Positions 45,660 through 54,178 of a DNA stretch of 64,000 bases are shown here, one piece after another; position 1 is the first letter of the stretch, and every line of letters starts with the position of its first letter. A program made the translations under genes and the position numbers. Below the pieces are notes generated by a model. The model ran no database searches, was not told the DNA's origin, and was given only the letters and a program-made list of their open reading frames with translations. Source of the DNA: Clostridia bacterium. GTDB lineage: Bacteria; Bacillota; Clostridia; TANB77; UBA1234. The stretch spans positions 33,113 to 97,112 of the forward strand of contig JAFXCN010000013.1 of NCBI GenBank assembly GCA_017521465.1, read 5' to 3'.

Positions 45660-46382
45660 CTAAATTTTCTCATCTTTGTTCCAACCTGGAATGTTAGATC
45701 TTTCAATTGCACCGAATATACATGCTTTTAATCTAGGAATGTCATTTGTAAGTGTTCTAATTAGTGTTTTTATATATTCTCTTTTACTATATCCATCATG
45801 TGGACATTTCTTTTTCATAATTGGTAAAGGATTTTTATTAGCAAATCCTTTAATTTGTTTTTCAGTAACATATATCATAGGTCTGATTGTTACAATATTT
45901 TTTCTTGATAAATATGTAGTTGGAGCAAAAGTATGTATGTTACCCTCGTAGAATAAACTTAAAAAGAATGTTTCAATAACGTCATCTTGATGATGTCCAA
46001 GTGCCACCTTGTTACAACCATGAGCTTCAGCAACGCCGTTTAAAGCACCACGTCTTAAATTAGCACAAAGAGAACAAGGATTTTTTTCTTTTCTTATATC
46101 AAAAACAACTTCTTTTATATTTGTTCTTTCAATTACATACTCAATATTAAGACTCTTACAAAGTTCTTCAAGTTCCGTTGTATCAAAAATATCTCCACCT
46201 GGATCAATAGTAAGAGCAACAATTTCAAATTTTTTAGGATACCAGATGCTTAAGTTGTGTAATGCTAGTAATAAAGTAATACTATCTTTGCCACCAGAAA
46301 GACCAACTGCAATTCTGTCTCCTTCTTCAATCATATTATAATCTTCAATAGCCCTTCTCATCGAGCTAACAATTTGTTGCAT
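45660..46382 (-). CDS. ttcA: TtcA-like tRNA sulfurtransferase
   Basis: A 240-residue PP-loop ATPase like TtcA, which thiolates cytidine 32 of tRNA using an Fe-S cluster. PP-loop GLSGGKDSITLL (about 28-39), CSLCANLRRG (CxxC pair near 105), GHHQDDVIETFF, and a further Cys (KKCPHDG near 192) that could complete a three-Cys cluster site. Length is somewhat shorter than enterobacterial TtcA. The gene lies nine bases upstream of the glycosidase gene, so the two are likely co-transcribed, with no obvious functional link. Confidence is lower for the exact tRNA target. Confidence 0.82.
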   Translation of the reverse strand: MQQIVSSMRRAIEDYNMIEEGDRIAVGLSGGKDSITLLLALHNLSIWYPKKFEIVALTIDPGGDIFDTTELEELCKSLNIEYVIERTNIKEVVFDIRKEKNPCSLCANLRRGALNGVAEAHGCNKVALGHHQDDVIETFFLSLFYEGNIHTFAPTTYLSRKNIVTIRPMIYVTEKQIKGFANKNPLPIMKKKCPHDGYSKREYIKTLIRTLTNDIPRLKACIFGAIERSNIPGWNKDEKI

Positions 46383-46523
46383 AAACCGTACCTCCGTAAG
46401 TAAAATTTAACAAAGGCATTATATCATTTTTTGATTAAAATGTATACGATTCTACATAAAATTCACACTAAAATTAGAAAAAATAATTATGATAAAAACA
46501 TATAGAAAAATATTTCTTTATGC

Positions 46524-46529
46524 TATAAT
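46524..46529 (+). promoter_or_regulatory. Extended -10 promoter of the DnaB-like gene
   Basis: TGCTATAAT is an extended -10, about 40 bases before the ATG, with no strong -35. The divergent ttcA start lies 140 bases away. Confidence 0.5.
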
Positions 46530-46568
46530 AGACATGAAGGTTTTTAATATTATTATAGGAGTGATTTT

Positions 46569-48098
46569 ATGGCAGCAGAATCAGTAGAAAAATTTCCAGA
46601 TATTTTAGTAAATGAAAAATTAGAAATTGAGTATGTTGGAATGTTATTAAATAACCCAAAAGGAATTTCAATGTTCCACTTTTATAACGATGAAGCATAT
46701 TTTTCAGCGCCAGGAATATTGAATATATATAAATTAGTTGTTTTCAAATTTGGTGAAGTATATACACCAGAAGCGGTAAAACAAACATTTTCTTTTCCTA
46801 AAGTAAATGAAGAGACAGAAAAAATTATAGATGTTTGTAAAGCATATGCATTAAAGAAAAATGGAGATATTCAAGAAGTATTTACAAGATTGAAAAAATT
46901 GTTTATTTTAAAAAAAGCATATTCATTTTCACCAACTGAACTTATAAAAGAAAAAGTTGTTGCTATTAGAAATTATGAAAGATACCCAGACATGACAATT
47001 GATGAAATAAAGACAAGGGTAGATAACTTAGGTCTTTTAAGCAGTGTTAAAGAAGGGGTTATGAATCATGATATAACGAAATTTATGCTAGAAGGTAATA
47101 ATAATTTGAAGACTGGACTTAGACTTCCTTTTCCACTTATGGATAGAACTTTTAAAGGAATAAGAAAAAGTGAAACAATGGCATTTGCTATGCCTTCTAA
47201 TGCTGGTAAGAGTAGATTCATAATAAATTTTATTTCATATCTAGCATTTGTTAATCATAAGAAAGTTTTATTAATTTCAAACGAAATGACAGAAGAAAAA
47301 ATGAAACTTTGTTTAATAACAACGATACTAAATAGTGAAATTATGCAAGGTCTTCATGGTCAAAAACTTCATAAGAGAGAAGCAGAAATTTTAGGAATGA
47401 AGTTTAGAGCAAATGAAGGTGCAAATGTAGAAGTTGATAAAGATGGTTTTATTTTAAAAGGTGAAAATGAAACAGATGAAGAATTTATAGAAAGATTAAA
47501 ACAGAATTCAAATGAATTTAATCAAACTGTGATTGCTACAGATTGGGTTGCAAATCAAAGCTCAATATTCTTTGTATATGTAGCAGATCATACAAATGAC
47601 GAATTGAGAAGTATAATAATGGATTATTATTACAGAGAAGGTATTGAATATGTAATATATGATACACTAAAAACTGATATACAAAACATAGGAAATAGTG
47701 AAGAATAAAAGAAAACAGCAACAGTTCTTTCTAGTATGGCACAAAGATATAATTTGTTTATTGGATCAACGATGCAGCTTCAAGAAAATACAACACCACC
47801 TCTTAATTTGAATATTAATGATATTGCAACAAGTAGAACTGTAAAAGAAGTATTAGATAATTTATGTTTAATAAAAGAGGTTCCTCGTGCAACATATGGA
47901 GATTATGAAGTATCAAAAGTTGAAGAGGGTGAAGATTATCATGATATAGAAATGCCGGATCTTTTGAACACAAAATATTATGCATGTGTTGTGGATAAAA
48001 ACAGAGCCGGTTCAAAACCAAAATTGTTATTTAGATTGAATTTGGATTTTAACTATTGGGAAGAAATGGGATATGTAAGATGTAAAACAAAAGAATAA
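46569..48098 (+). pseudogene. DnaB-like helicase/RecA-fold ATPase interrupted by an in-frame stop
   Basis: One reading frame runs from 46569 to 48098 (about 509 codons), broken only by TAA at 47706-47708. The first part (379 aa) has an N-terminal region (about 1-170) and the RecA-fold ATPase with GLRLPFPLMDRTFKGI, Walker A PSNAGKS (about 212-218), VLLISNEMTEEKM and the Walker-B-like VIYDTLKTD near the stop. The part after the stop resumes KKTATVLSSMAQRYN and GSTMQLQ, matching the DnaB helix and H4 region (ALSQLNR), and continues to a C-terminus. So the stop removes essential ATPase motifs. Phage or accessory DnaB relatives are likely kin. It could be a pseudogene, an assembly error or a recoded stop. 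Confidence 0.75.
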
Positions 48099-48107
48099 TA
48101 AAACAGT

Positions 48108-48135
48108 TGACATAACTATTAAAAGTGATATAATA
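48108..48135 (+). promoter_or_regulatory. Promoter of the 116-aa gene
   Basis: Perfect TTGACA and TATAAT, 16 bases apart, about 36 bases before the ATG and immediately after the DnaB-like gene stop, so the 116-aa gene can be expressed independently. Confidence 0.7.
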
Positions 48136-48171
48136 TTATAGTAAATTGGATATACGTGGAGGTACAAAAAA

Positions 48172-48522
48172 ATGGAGTACAGAGAACTTGCAGGATCATG
48201 GAGAGAAAGTTTAGAAAGTGGCAATTTAGACGAAGCGCTAAAGAGAATAGAAGCTCAAATTGCTACAAATCTTATGAATGTGCATAATCAGTTGTGTGAA
48301 TCGAAGTTGCAATCACCAATTGATGTTTATGCTTACGAAATGTATGGAAATACAGAAAAACAAGAAAATCAAGGTAAGATGAATGCTTTTATTCAAATTA
48401 ATTATGATTTTATTGAAATTGGCCACGGTCTTGATAAAGAATCAACCTATCCTAGAGAACAAGTGATGAAGGATTTTGAAGAGCTTGAGGATAGGTTAAG
48501 ACAGGAAATGTCGAACATATAA
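48172..48522 (+). CDS. Unrecognised small helical protein, 116 aa
   Basis: I do not recognise this protein. It is soluble and helical: an acidic N-terminal helix pair (LAGSWRESLESGNLDEALKRI), a middle with SPIDVYAYEMYG, and a charged C-terminal helix (DFEELEDRLRQEM). No metal or nucleotide motif is evident. AGGAGGT-like (GGAGGT) site before the ATG, own promoter and a strong terminator (48525-48558), so it is an independent unit. It lies between the interrupted DnaB-like gene and another unknown gene. Confidence 0.65.
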   Translation: MEYRELAGSWRESLESGNLDEALKRIEAQIATNLMNVHNQLCESKLQSPIDVYAYEMYGNTEKQENQGKMNAFIQINYDFIEIGHGLDKESTYPREQVMKDFEELEDRLRQEMSNI

Positions 48523-48524
48523 AA

Positions 48525-48558
48525 CAAATCAGGACTGTATTGAATACAGTCCTGATTT
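48525..48558 (+). terminator. Terminator of the 116-aa gene
   Basis: A 15-bp perfect stem (AAATCAGGACTGTAT and its complement), T-rich after the arm. Confidence 0.85.
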
Positions 48559-48584
48559 GATAATATAGAAAGAGGAGTTTTTTT

Positions 48585-49205
48585 ATGAATGAGAGTCCAA
48601 GAGAGATAATAATAAGAGGTTTAAATAGTCAACCAATTGATTTTGATGCTATAACAGATATGTTAGAAACATTTGTGGATGCAAAATGTGAAAAATCTAA
48701 AAGATATGCAGGATTAAAAAATGTGATAGATGAATTAAGGGAACCAGAAAATATACAGGATGAACCTTTTGAATGTGCACGAAAACTAGCTTTATTAATA
48801 GATGGTTTTAGTGTATTAGCTCATATTCATGCTGACATTGGTAGTCAAAAGCAGCTTTTTCTTAGAACAAGCAAAGATCAAATAATGACTAGATTGACTA
48901 AGTTTTGTATGAAAGAGCAAATATATGTGGGAGTTTGTAGAGGTGAAGGTTCACTTGAAATAGATTTGCCTTATGTAGGCCATTTAGGCTGGCATTTTGG
49001 AAGAGATGAGAATATGTATGGTTTAATAAGAGACACTGGTGTGACAGAATACAAACGTGATGTTGAAAATAAGATGAGCAAAAATGGCTATACATATAGT
49101 AATTCAGATCTGTTAGCTGGTGTAGTTCCAGTACAATATTTAAATAGAACTGATAAAAATTTAATAACAACAGGAAATATACACGGAAGAACATATGAAA
49201 GATAA
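48585..49205 (+). CDS. Unrecognised soluble protein, 206 aa
   Basis: I do not recognise this protein. No signal peptide or membrane helix. N-terminal half helical (DAITDMLETFVDAKCEKSK), C-terminal half more beta-rich with YVGVCRGEGSLEIDLPYVGHLGWHF, shortened here to its CRGEGSLEIDLPYVGHLGWH core, and a polar tail (NIHGRTYER). Clustered His/Trp/Gly residues near 130-145 could be a ligand site, but this is speculation. AGAGGAG site; strong terminator follows. It is in the accessory block downstream of the DnaB-like gene. Confidence 0.65.
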   Translation: MNESPREIIIRGLNSQPIDFDAITDMLETFVDAKCEKSKRYAGLKNVIDELREPENIQDEPFECARKLALLIDGFSVLAHIHADIGSQKQLFLRTSKDQIMTRLTKFCMKEQIYVGVCRGEGSLEIDLPYVGHLGWHFGRDENMYGLIRDTGVTEYKRDVENKMSKNGYTYSNSDLLAGVVPVQYLNRTDKNLITTGNIHGRTYER

Positions 49206-49215
49206 AAAAGGAAAA

Positions 49216-49240
49216 GCAGAGAGATACTCTGCCTTTTTTT
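49216..49240 (+). terminator. Terminator of the 206-aa gene
   Basis: GCAGAG/CTCTGC stem with a 5-base loop, then CTTTTTTT. Confidence 0.85.
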
Positions 49241-49293
49241 ATTGTGTAAAAATTCTACATGATATATAATTTACAATAATAAGGGGGATGAGA

Positions 49294-50079
49294 ATGAAAA
49301 AAGAATTAGTAATAAAAATAGTTTGGGTAGCAATTTTAATAGTAGTAGCATTAATATCAAATTTTGTAATTAGTCCTAAAGCAAGTTCTGTAGAATTTCA
49401 TCAAAAAACGATTGAATCTTTAGATAATAAAAAATTAACAGCAATGGGAATAACCACAGCAGCGTCTGTTGCAGCATTAACAATTGATGCAATACCAGGT
49501 GATTTTACTACGCCAATAGCATCTCAAGTAGCTGAAATTGGAACATACCTATTAATTGTAGTAGGAGCAATAATGTTAGAAAAAATGCTACTTACATTGA
49601 CAGGCAGTTTAACATTTAGCATAATAATTCCAATTGCGTGTGCTTTGTTTATAATATACATATTTTTAGAAAATATAAAATTAAGAGACATAGCAATACG
49701 AATTGCTGCATTTGGTTTAGTTATATTTTTTATAATCCCATTCAGTGTAAAAATAACAGATAAAATAGAGGCTGATTATAAAGATACTATACAATATGCG
49801 CAAAATATAGATGTAGTTGTGGAAGAAAAAGCCGAAAGTGGTAATTGGTTTGATAATCTTGTAGAAAACACAAAAAATAGTGTAAATAACGTAATAGAAA
49901 AATTAAAACAAATATTAAATAAATTTATTGATGCAGTAGCAATACTAATAATAACAACATGTGTAATGCCAATACTAATGTTTATGTTTGTTCTATGGGT
50001 TGTGAAATTTATGTTTGGAGTAACTTTTGATTTATCAAAAATAAAAGGTAAAAAAGAATCAGTAGTAGATAAAAAATAA
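49294..50079 (+). CDS. Multi-pass membrane protein of unknown function, 261 aa
   Basis: I do not recognise this protein. It has about five hydrophobic segments (about 5-25, 65-90, 95-115, 120-145 and 210-235), with an amphipathic, coiled-coil-like region between the fourth and last (NLVENTKNSVNNVIEKLKQILNKF, quoted only to its NVIEKLKQI core). The start at 49294 has GGGGG six bases upstream; the ATG at 49288 abuts that site. The following Nudix gene starts 16 bases after the stop, so the two are probably co-transcribed. The plan resembles pore or channel-like small membrane proteins, without evidence. Confidence 0.65.
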   Translation: MKKELVIKIVWVAILIVVALISNFVISPKASSVEFHQKTIESLDNKKLTAMGITTAASVAALTIDAIPGDFTTPIASQVAEIGTYLLIVVGAIMLEKMLLTLTGSLTFSIIIPIACALFIIYIFLENIKLRDIAIRIAAFGLVIFFIIPFSVKITDKIEADYKDTIQYAQNIDVVVEEKAESGNWFDNLVENTKNSVNNVIEKLKQILNKFIDAVAILIITTCVMPILMFMFVLWVVKFMFGVTFDLSKIKGKKESVVDKK

Positions 50080-50095
50080 GAAAGGATTTTGCTAA

Positions 50096-50518
50096 ATGGA
50101 TAATTATATAAAAGTTGGAATAGGTGTAATGATATTAGATAACAATAAAATATTATTAGGACATAGAGTAAAAAATAAAAAAGATACTGGTGGAATATTC
50201 GAAACAGATTGCTGGTCTTTACCAGGCGGAAAACAAGAATATAATGAAACTTTTTTAGAAGGTGCAAAGCGAGAAGTGAAAGAAGAAACGAATTTAGATA
50301 TAGATGAACTAGAGTTGTTTGGTGCAGCAGACGATATCCAACCAGACAGACACTATATAACAATGCATGTAATTGCTAAAAAACACAGCGGTGAATTAAA
50401 AATAATGGAGCCTACTAAAGAAGATGAGTGGAAATGGTTTGATTTAAGCGACTTACCACAAAATTTATATTCGCCATCTAAAAATTTTATAGAAACATAT
50501 TTGAATATGTTCCAATAG
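50096..50518 (+). CDS. Nudix hydrolase
   Basis: A 140-residue Nudix-fold pyrophosphatase. The Nudix box is present: GGKQEYNETF, then EGAKREVKEETNLDI, where REVKEE holds the metal-binding glutamates; the Gly that normally follows is Asn. N-terminal strands (VGIGVMILDNNKILLGHR) and LPGGK fit MutT/ADP-ribose or dinucleotide hydrolases of the NUDT15-like type; the substrate cannot be told. AAGGA site. It follows the membrane-protein gene and ends at a bidirectional terminator before tRNA-Pro. Confidence 0.88.
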   Translation: MDNYIKVGIGVMILDNNKILLGHRVKNKKDTGGIFETDCWSLPGGKQEYNETFLEGAKREVKEETNLDIDELELFGAADDIQPDRHYITMHVIAKKHSGELKIMEPTKEDEWKWFDLSDLPQNLYSPSKNFIETYLNMFQ

Positions 50519-50557
50519 AAAGTTTAATAAAAAATATTCTGAATAAAATAAAAAACA

Positions 50558-50589
50558 AAAAAGCTTTCAGAGTTATCTGAAAGCTTTTT
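50558..50589. terminator. Bidirectional terminator between Nudix gene and tRNA-Pro
   Basis: AAAAAGCTTTCAGA pairs with TCTGAAAGCTTTTT around a 4-base loop, with A/T runs on both sides, serving the convergent Nudix and tRNA genes. Confidence 0.85.
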
Positions 50590-50595
50590 GTATGG

Positions 50596-50668
50596 TCGGG
50601 GTGACACGGTTCGAACGTGCGACCTCATGGTCCCAAACCACGCGCTCTACCAACTGAGCCACACCCCG
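50596..50668 (-). tRNA. tRNA-Pro(UGG)
   Basis: 73 bases. Acceptor CGGGGTG/CACCCCG with discriminator A; anticodon stem CGTGG/CCATG, loop TTTGGGA, anticodon TGG; T-arm with GTTCGAAC. CCA not encoded. A second proline tRNA lies 2 kb away in the same orientation. Confidence 0.95.
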
Positions 50669-50848
50669 GTGCTACAGTAATGTATTTTAGCACGTTTTTA
50701 TTATAAAAGCAAGTGTTTTTATAAAAATAATTATTTTAAATATATTTTGTAAAATAATGGAATAAAATCAAACTAGAACAACACGGTCAGTTGTTTGATT
50801 TTAGTGAGTTTTCGTGTTAATATATTTGTAGAAGAATGGGGGAAAAGT

Positions 50849-52567
50849 ATGTCTATTTGTAAAGCAAAAGAAGTTCCAATGTTTAGTAATATAAAAGAAG
50901 TTTTATATAACTCAGTAAAGTTATATAAAGATAATATCGCTTTTACTATAAAGCACAAAGATGAGAACAAAGTAGAGTATGAGAATAAAACATATAAAGA
51001 TTTTCTAGAAGATATTAATTCTTTCGGTTCATCTTTATACAATCTTGGACTTAAAGACTCTAGAATTGCAGTAATGGGGCGAAACAGATATGAATGGGCA
51101 GTAGCTCATTTAAGTAATTTGTTGGGTGGGATAGTTTCTGTTCCATTAGATAAAGAGCTTCAGTTAGGCGAACTTGAAGATTCACTAATAAGAAGTAAAG
51201 TAAAAGCTATTGTTTTTGATGGAAAATATAAAGAATTGATGGAAAGTATAAAAGAAAGAGGCAAAACTGTTATTGAAAAATTTGTCTGTATGGATAAAGA
51301 AAACGGTTTTCTTTCTATGAAAAATCTTCTAGAAGAAGGTAGAAAAAACAAGAAAACTAAAAAACAATTTGAAAATCATAAAGTTGATTCTAAAAAGATG
51401 AGTATACTTCTTTTTACATCTGGAACTACATCAAAATCAAAAGCAGTTATGCTAAATCAAGAGGGAATAGCTACAAATATTCATGATATGCTTAAAGTTG
51501 AAACATTTTATAGCCATGATGTAAATATTGCATTTTTGCCATTCCATCATATATTTGGTTCAACTGGACTTCTTGTAATGCTTGCATCTGGAATAAAGAC
51601 AGTGTTTACAGATGGTTTAAGATATATAAAAGATAATTTGGTTGAATATAAAGTTTCTGTATTTATAGGTGTTCCGCTTCTAATTGATAAAATGTATCAA
51701 GGAATTGAAAAAGCTATAAAGAAACAAGGAAAAGAAAAAATTGTTGCTATTGCTAGAAAAGTTTCTAATTTCTTTAGAACATTTAAAATAGATATTAGAA
51801 GAAAATTATTTAAAAGTGTTTTAAAAGAATTAGGCGGAGATTTAAGATTAATCATAGCTGGTGGTGCACCGCTTGATAAAGAATTAGCTAAAAACTTCAG
51901 CAGTTTTGGAATTGATGTAGTTCAAGGATATGGGCTTACAGAAACTTCTCCAGTTATCGCGGCTGAAGATGATAAAAGGAAAAGATATGGTTCTATCGGA
52001 TTTCCTATGGAACATACAGAGTTCGAAATTGTAAATCAAGATGAAAATGGTGTAGGAGAAATAAGAGTAAAAGGACAAAATGTAATGCTTGGTTATTATG
52101 AGAATGAAGAAGCAACAGACGAAGTTTTAAAAGATGGATGGTTCTATACAGGTGATCTTGCATACAGAGACAAAGATGGATACATTTTCATAACTGGAAG
52201 AAAGAAAGATGTTATAGTTCTTAAAAACGGGAAAAAGGTATTCCCAGACGAATTAGAAACATTGGTTAATAAAATACCTGCAGTTGAAGAAGTTTTTGTA
52301 TACGGTAAACCAGATATTGAAGATGCAAACGATCTTATGGTTTCTGTAAAAATTGTATATGATGAAAAAACAGCAAAAGCAGAATATGGAGAGGTATCAC
52401 AAGAAGAATTAAGAGAAATAATTTGGGAAAAAGTTAAAGAAATAAATAAAACTTTACCAAAATATAAATATATAAAAGATATGATTTTAACAGATGTACC
52501 ATTAATAAAGACATCAACAAACAAAGTAAAAAGAAATGAAGAAATGAAATTAATATTAGCAAAATAG
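50849..52567 (+). CDS. AMP-forming acyl-CoA synthetase (long-chain type)
   Basis: A 572-residue ANL-superfamily enzyme that activates a fatty acid to acyl-AMP and then acyl-CoA. Motifs: LLFTSGTTSKSKAV (phosphate loop, about 195-208), GYGLTETSPV (about 375), YTGDLAYRDKDGYI (adenylate-binding Asp), GRKKDVIVLKNGKKVFPDELE hinge and the C-terminal catalytic-Lys region (STNKVKRNE). Two inserted basic helices (about 280-330) are typical of membrane-associated long-chain synthetases. Start at 50849 with GGGGGA; the upstream in-frame start has no site. It ends with a GGAAGTG-type hairpin terminator. Confidence 0.9.
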   Translation: MSICKAKEVPMFSNIKEVLYNSVKLYKDNIAFTIKHKDENKVEYENKTYKDFLEDINSFGSSLYNLGLKDSRIAVMGRNRYEWAVAHLSNLLGGIVSVPLDKELQLGELEDSLIRSKVKAIVFDGKYKELMESIKERGKTVIEKFVCMDKENGFLSMKNLLEEGRKNKKTKKQFENHKVDSKKMSILLFTSGTTSKSKAVMLNQEGIATNIHDMLKVETFYSHDVNIAFLPFHHIFGSTGLLVMLASGIKTVFTDGLRYIKDNLVEYKVSVFIGVPLLIDKMYQGIEKAIKKQGKEKIVAIARKVSNFFRTFKIDIRRKLFKSVLKELGGDLRLIIAGGAPLDKELAKNFSSFGIDVVQGYGLTETSPVIAAEDDKRKRYGSIGFPMEHTEFEIVNQDENGVGEIRVKGQNVMLGYYENEEATDEVLKDGWFYTGDLAYRDKDGYIFITGRKKDVIVLKNGKKVFPDELETLVNKIPAVEEVFVYGKPDIEDANDLMVSVKIVYDEKTAKAEYGEVSQEELREIIWEKVKEINKTLPKYKYIKDMILTDVPLIKTSTNKVKRNEEMKLILAK

Positions 52568-52578
52568 ATGTATATAAC

Positions 52579-52620
52579 AAAGGAAGTGCAACAAAATCGA
52601 TTTTGTTGCACTTCCTTTTT
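52579..52620 (+). terminator. GGAAGTG-family hairpin terminator
   Basis: Nearly perfect palindrome AAGGAAGTGCAACAAAATCG with its complement and a TTTTT tail; closest to consensus among the copies of the family in the window. It ends the acyl-CoA synthetase gene. Confidence 0.85.
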
Positions 52621-52669
52621 ACATACGATCAGGTCGGTTGAAAAACAAATAGACATTTTTTTAGTTTGG

Positions 52670-52742
52670 TCGGAGTGATGCGATTTGAACGCACGGCCTC
52701 TTGGTCCCGAACCAAGCGCTCTACCAACTGAGCCACACCCCG
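52670..52742 (-). tRNA. tRNA-Pro(CGG)
   Basis: 73 bases. Acceptor CGGGGTG/CACTCCG (one G-T pair), discriminator A; anticodon stem CTTGG/CCAAG, loop TTCGGGA, anticodon CGG; D-arm CTCAGTTGGTAGAG as in tRNA-Pro(UGG). The T-loop has GTTCAAATC rather than the fully standard form. It follows mecA on the same strand. Confidence 0.93.
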
Positions 52743-52745
52743 AAA

Positions 52746-52776
52746 GAAAAGTGCTCTTTTCTTAAGAGCACTTTTT
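52746..52776 (-). terminator. Terminator between mecA and tRNA-Pro
   Basis: AGTGCTCTT pairs with AAGAGCACT; a T-run follows on the minus strand. The end of mecA runs into the stem. Confidence 0.8.
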
Positions 52777-53391
52777 ATTTGTTCTTTTCTTTTTCTTTGT
52801 AAAATGTAACGAAATTTTTTGTAATGCCTCATCTTCAGTAATAACACTTCCATATTCTTGAATTCGAGCAAAAGTTAATTCAGGAGAATTATCTAATGTT
52901 GCAAATTCTAAAATAGAGTTAAAAGGCATATTAGATACTTTTAAATAATATTGTTCATTTAATTTGTATAATGAATTATTTTGTATTTTTGAACAATCAA
53001 CAGCATTACAAAATTCACAAATATCTTCAAATGAAGAAAATATGTAGATAGAATTTTCTTGTTGTACTGCTACTACCTTTCTTTTTAATTTAAAGTTTCC
53101 TTTTTTAAATTTTGTTTTTGTCTTAGATGCGGGAAGATTTAAAGAACCTGTTGTTTTTGTTACAGTTAAAGTAAATATTCCTGCTCCAGCAGAAGATGCT
53201 TCGACATATATCATAGATTCATCAACATTAAATCCGTATTTCTGTTCAGCTTCTTGCATCATATCCCAAAACATATCTTGTGATTCGGGTGAATTATATA
53301 TAAAAGACTGAATGTCGATATTTCTTTCTGCTAAATCGTCTACACTTAAAGTTATTTTGATTTTATCTTCATTAAGTTTTTCAATTTTCAT
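52762..53391 (-). CDS. mecA: Clp protease adaptor MecA
   Basis: A 209-residue adaptor that delivers substrates to ClpC/ClpP and, in Bacillus, controls competence regulator ComK. The N-terminal substrate-binding domain has NIDIQSFIYNSPESQDMFWDMM (core SPESQDMF) and EAEQKYGF; a flexible Lys/Thr-rich linker (about 90-105) follows; the C-terminal ClpC-binding domain (about 105-195) contains YKLNEQYYLKV. The tail is very basic (KKKKRTNKK). ATG with GGGAGG site. Adjacent tRNA-Pro lies downstream on the same strand. Confidence 0.88.
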   Translation of the reverse strand: MKIEKLNEDKIKITLSVDDLAERNIDIQSFIYNSPESQDMFWDMMQEAEQKYGFNVDESMIYVEASSAGAGIFTLTVTKTTGSLNLPASKTKTKFKKGNFKLKRKVVAVQQENSIYIFSSFEDICEFCNAVDCSKIQNNSLYKLNEQYYLKVSNMPFNSILEFATLDNSPELTFARIQEYGSVITEDEALQKISLHFTKKKKRTNKKCS

Positions 53392-53562
53392 AAAAAGCCT
53401 CCCTTCAAAATGTTACAAATCTCCTTAATACAAATATATCTAAAAGTTAACATAAATTCAATGCTAAAATATTGGTAAATGTATAAAATATTATATACAA
53501 ATGTAATTTAAAATGTACATTGTACCCAATTGCTGTAATAATAAAACAAAATGATGTAAAAA

Positions 53563-54066
53563 TCAATACATATTATCAATATAGTTTTTTAAGGCTAGAT
53601 AAGCTTCTTTTGGCGAAATTTCATCAAGCATAATTTGAACTTTTTGCTGATAGAATAGATCTCTAGAATTATCAAAAAGTACAGGACAATCTATTTCTTT
53701 ATTTAAAATTGAAATGTTTTCTGGAAGTACGGAACTTGTTATTGCAACTTCAGGAATTTTAAACTTTCCAAAAACGTATTTGTTAAGTTCGACAGATGGT
53801 GAATTTTTCATTTCATCATCCTGCAAAGAATTATCAAAAACTCTACAATTATTGCTTGGAATTTCTAATTTTAAACATTCATAATTATCAGAATTATACT
53901 TAAACTCATCATCCTTTGGATTTAATAGACCAAAAAAACATTGTTTTAAATATCCATTTATGTTCACTTCTTTAGAAAAATTATCGGAAAGTTTGATACC
54001 ATATTTTAAATAATCAGGTGCCTTTTCTTTTTCAACATAATAATAAATTACAGCCACTTTTTTCAC
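53563..54066 (-). CDS. Unrecognised soluble protein, 167 aa
   Basis: I do not recognise this protein. No signal peptide or membrane helix. It starts with a beta strand (KKVAVIYYYV), has an acidic central part and a C-terminal helix (SPKEAYLALKNYID). The segment LKLEIPSNNCRVFDNSL could be part of a fold with a conserved Cys, but nothing identifies it. The ATG has GAGGTG eight bases upstream. It is divergent from the por operon, with a strong promoter between them reading towards por. Confidence 0.6.
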   Translation of the reverse strand: MKKVAVIYYYVEKEKAPDYLKYGIKLSDNFSKEVNINGYLKQCFFGLLNPKDDEFKYNSDNYECLKLEIPSNNCRVFDNSLQDDEMKNSPSVELNKYVFGKFKIPEVAITSSVLPENISILNKEIDCPVLFDNSRDLFYQQKVQIMLDEISPKEAYLALKNYIDNMY

Positions 54067-54110
54067 CTCGAATAAAGTATATAAGAAATGGAAAAATAGT
54101 CAATAATAAA

Positions 54111-54139
54111 TTGACACTACGGGGGATAAGAATTATACT
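54111..54139 (+). promoter_or_regulatory. Promoter of the por operon
   Basis: TTGACA and TATACT are 17 bases apart, about 40 bases before the first gene. Strong sigma-A type. Confidence 0.78.
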
Positions 54140-54178
54140 ATATCATGAATTAGAATGAATGAAAGAAGGAGGAAACAA

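Noticed and set aside
46569..50518. A complete prophage in the DnaB-like block
   Set aside because: No integrase, terminase, capsid or lysis gene is visible; only the helicase relative hints at phage origin.
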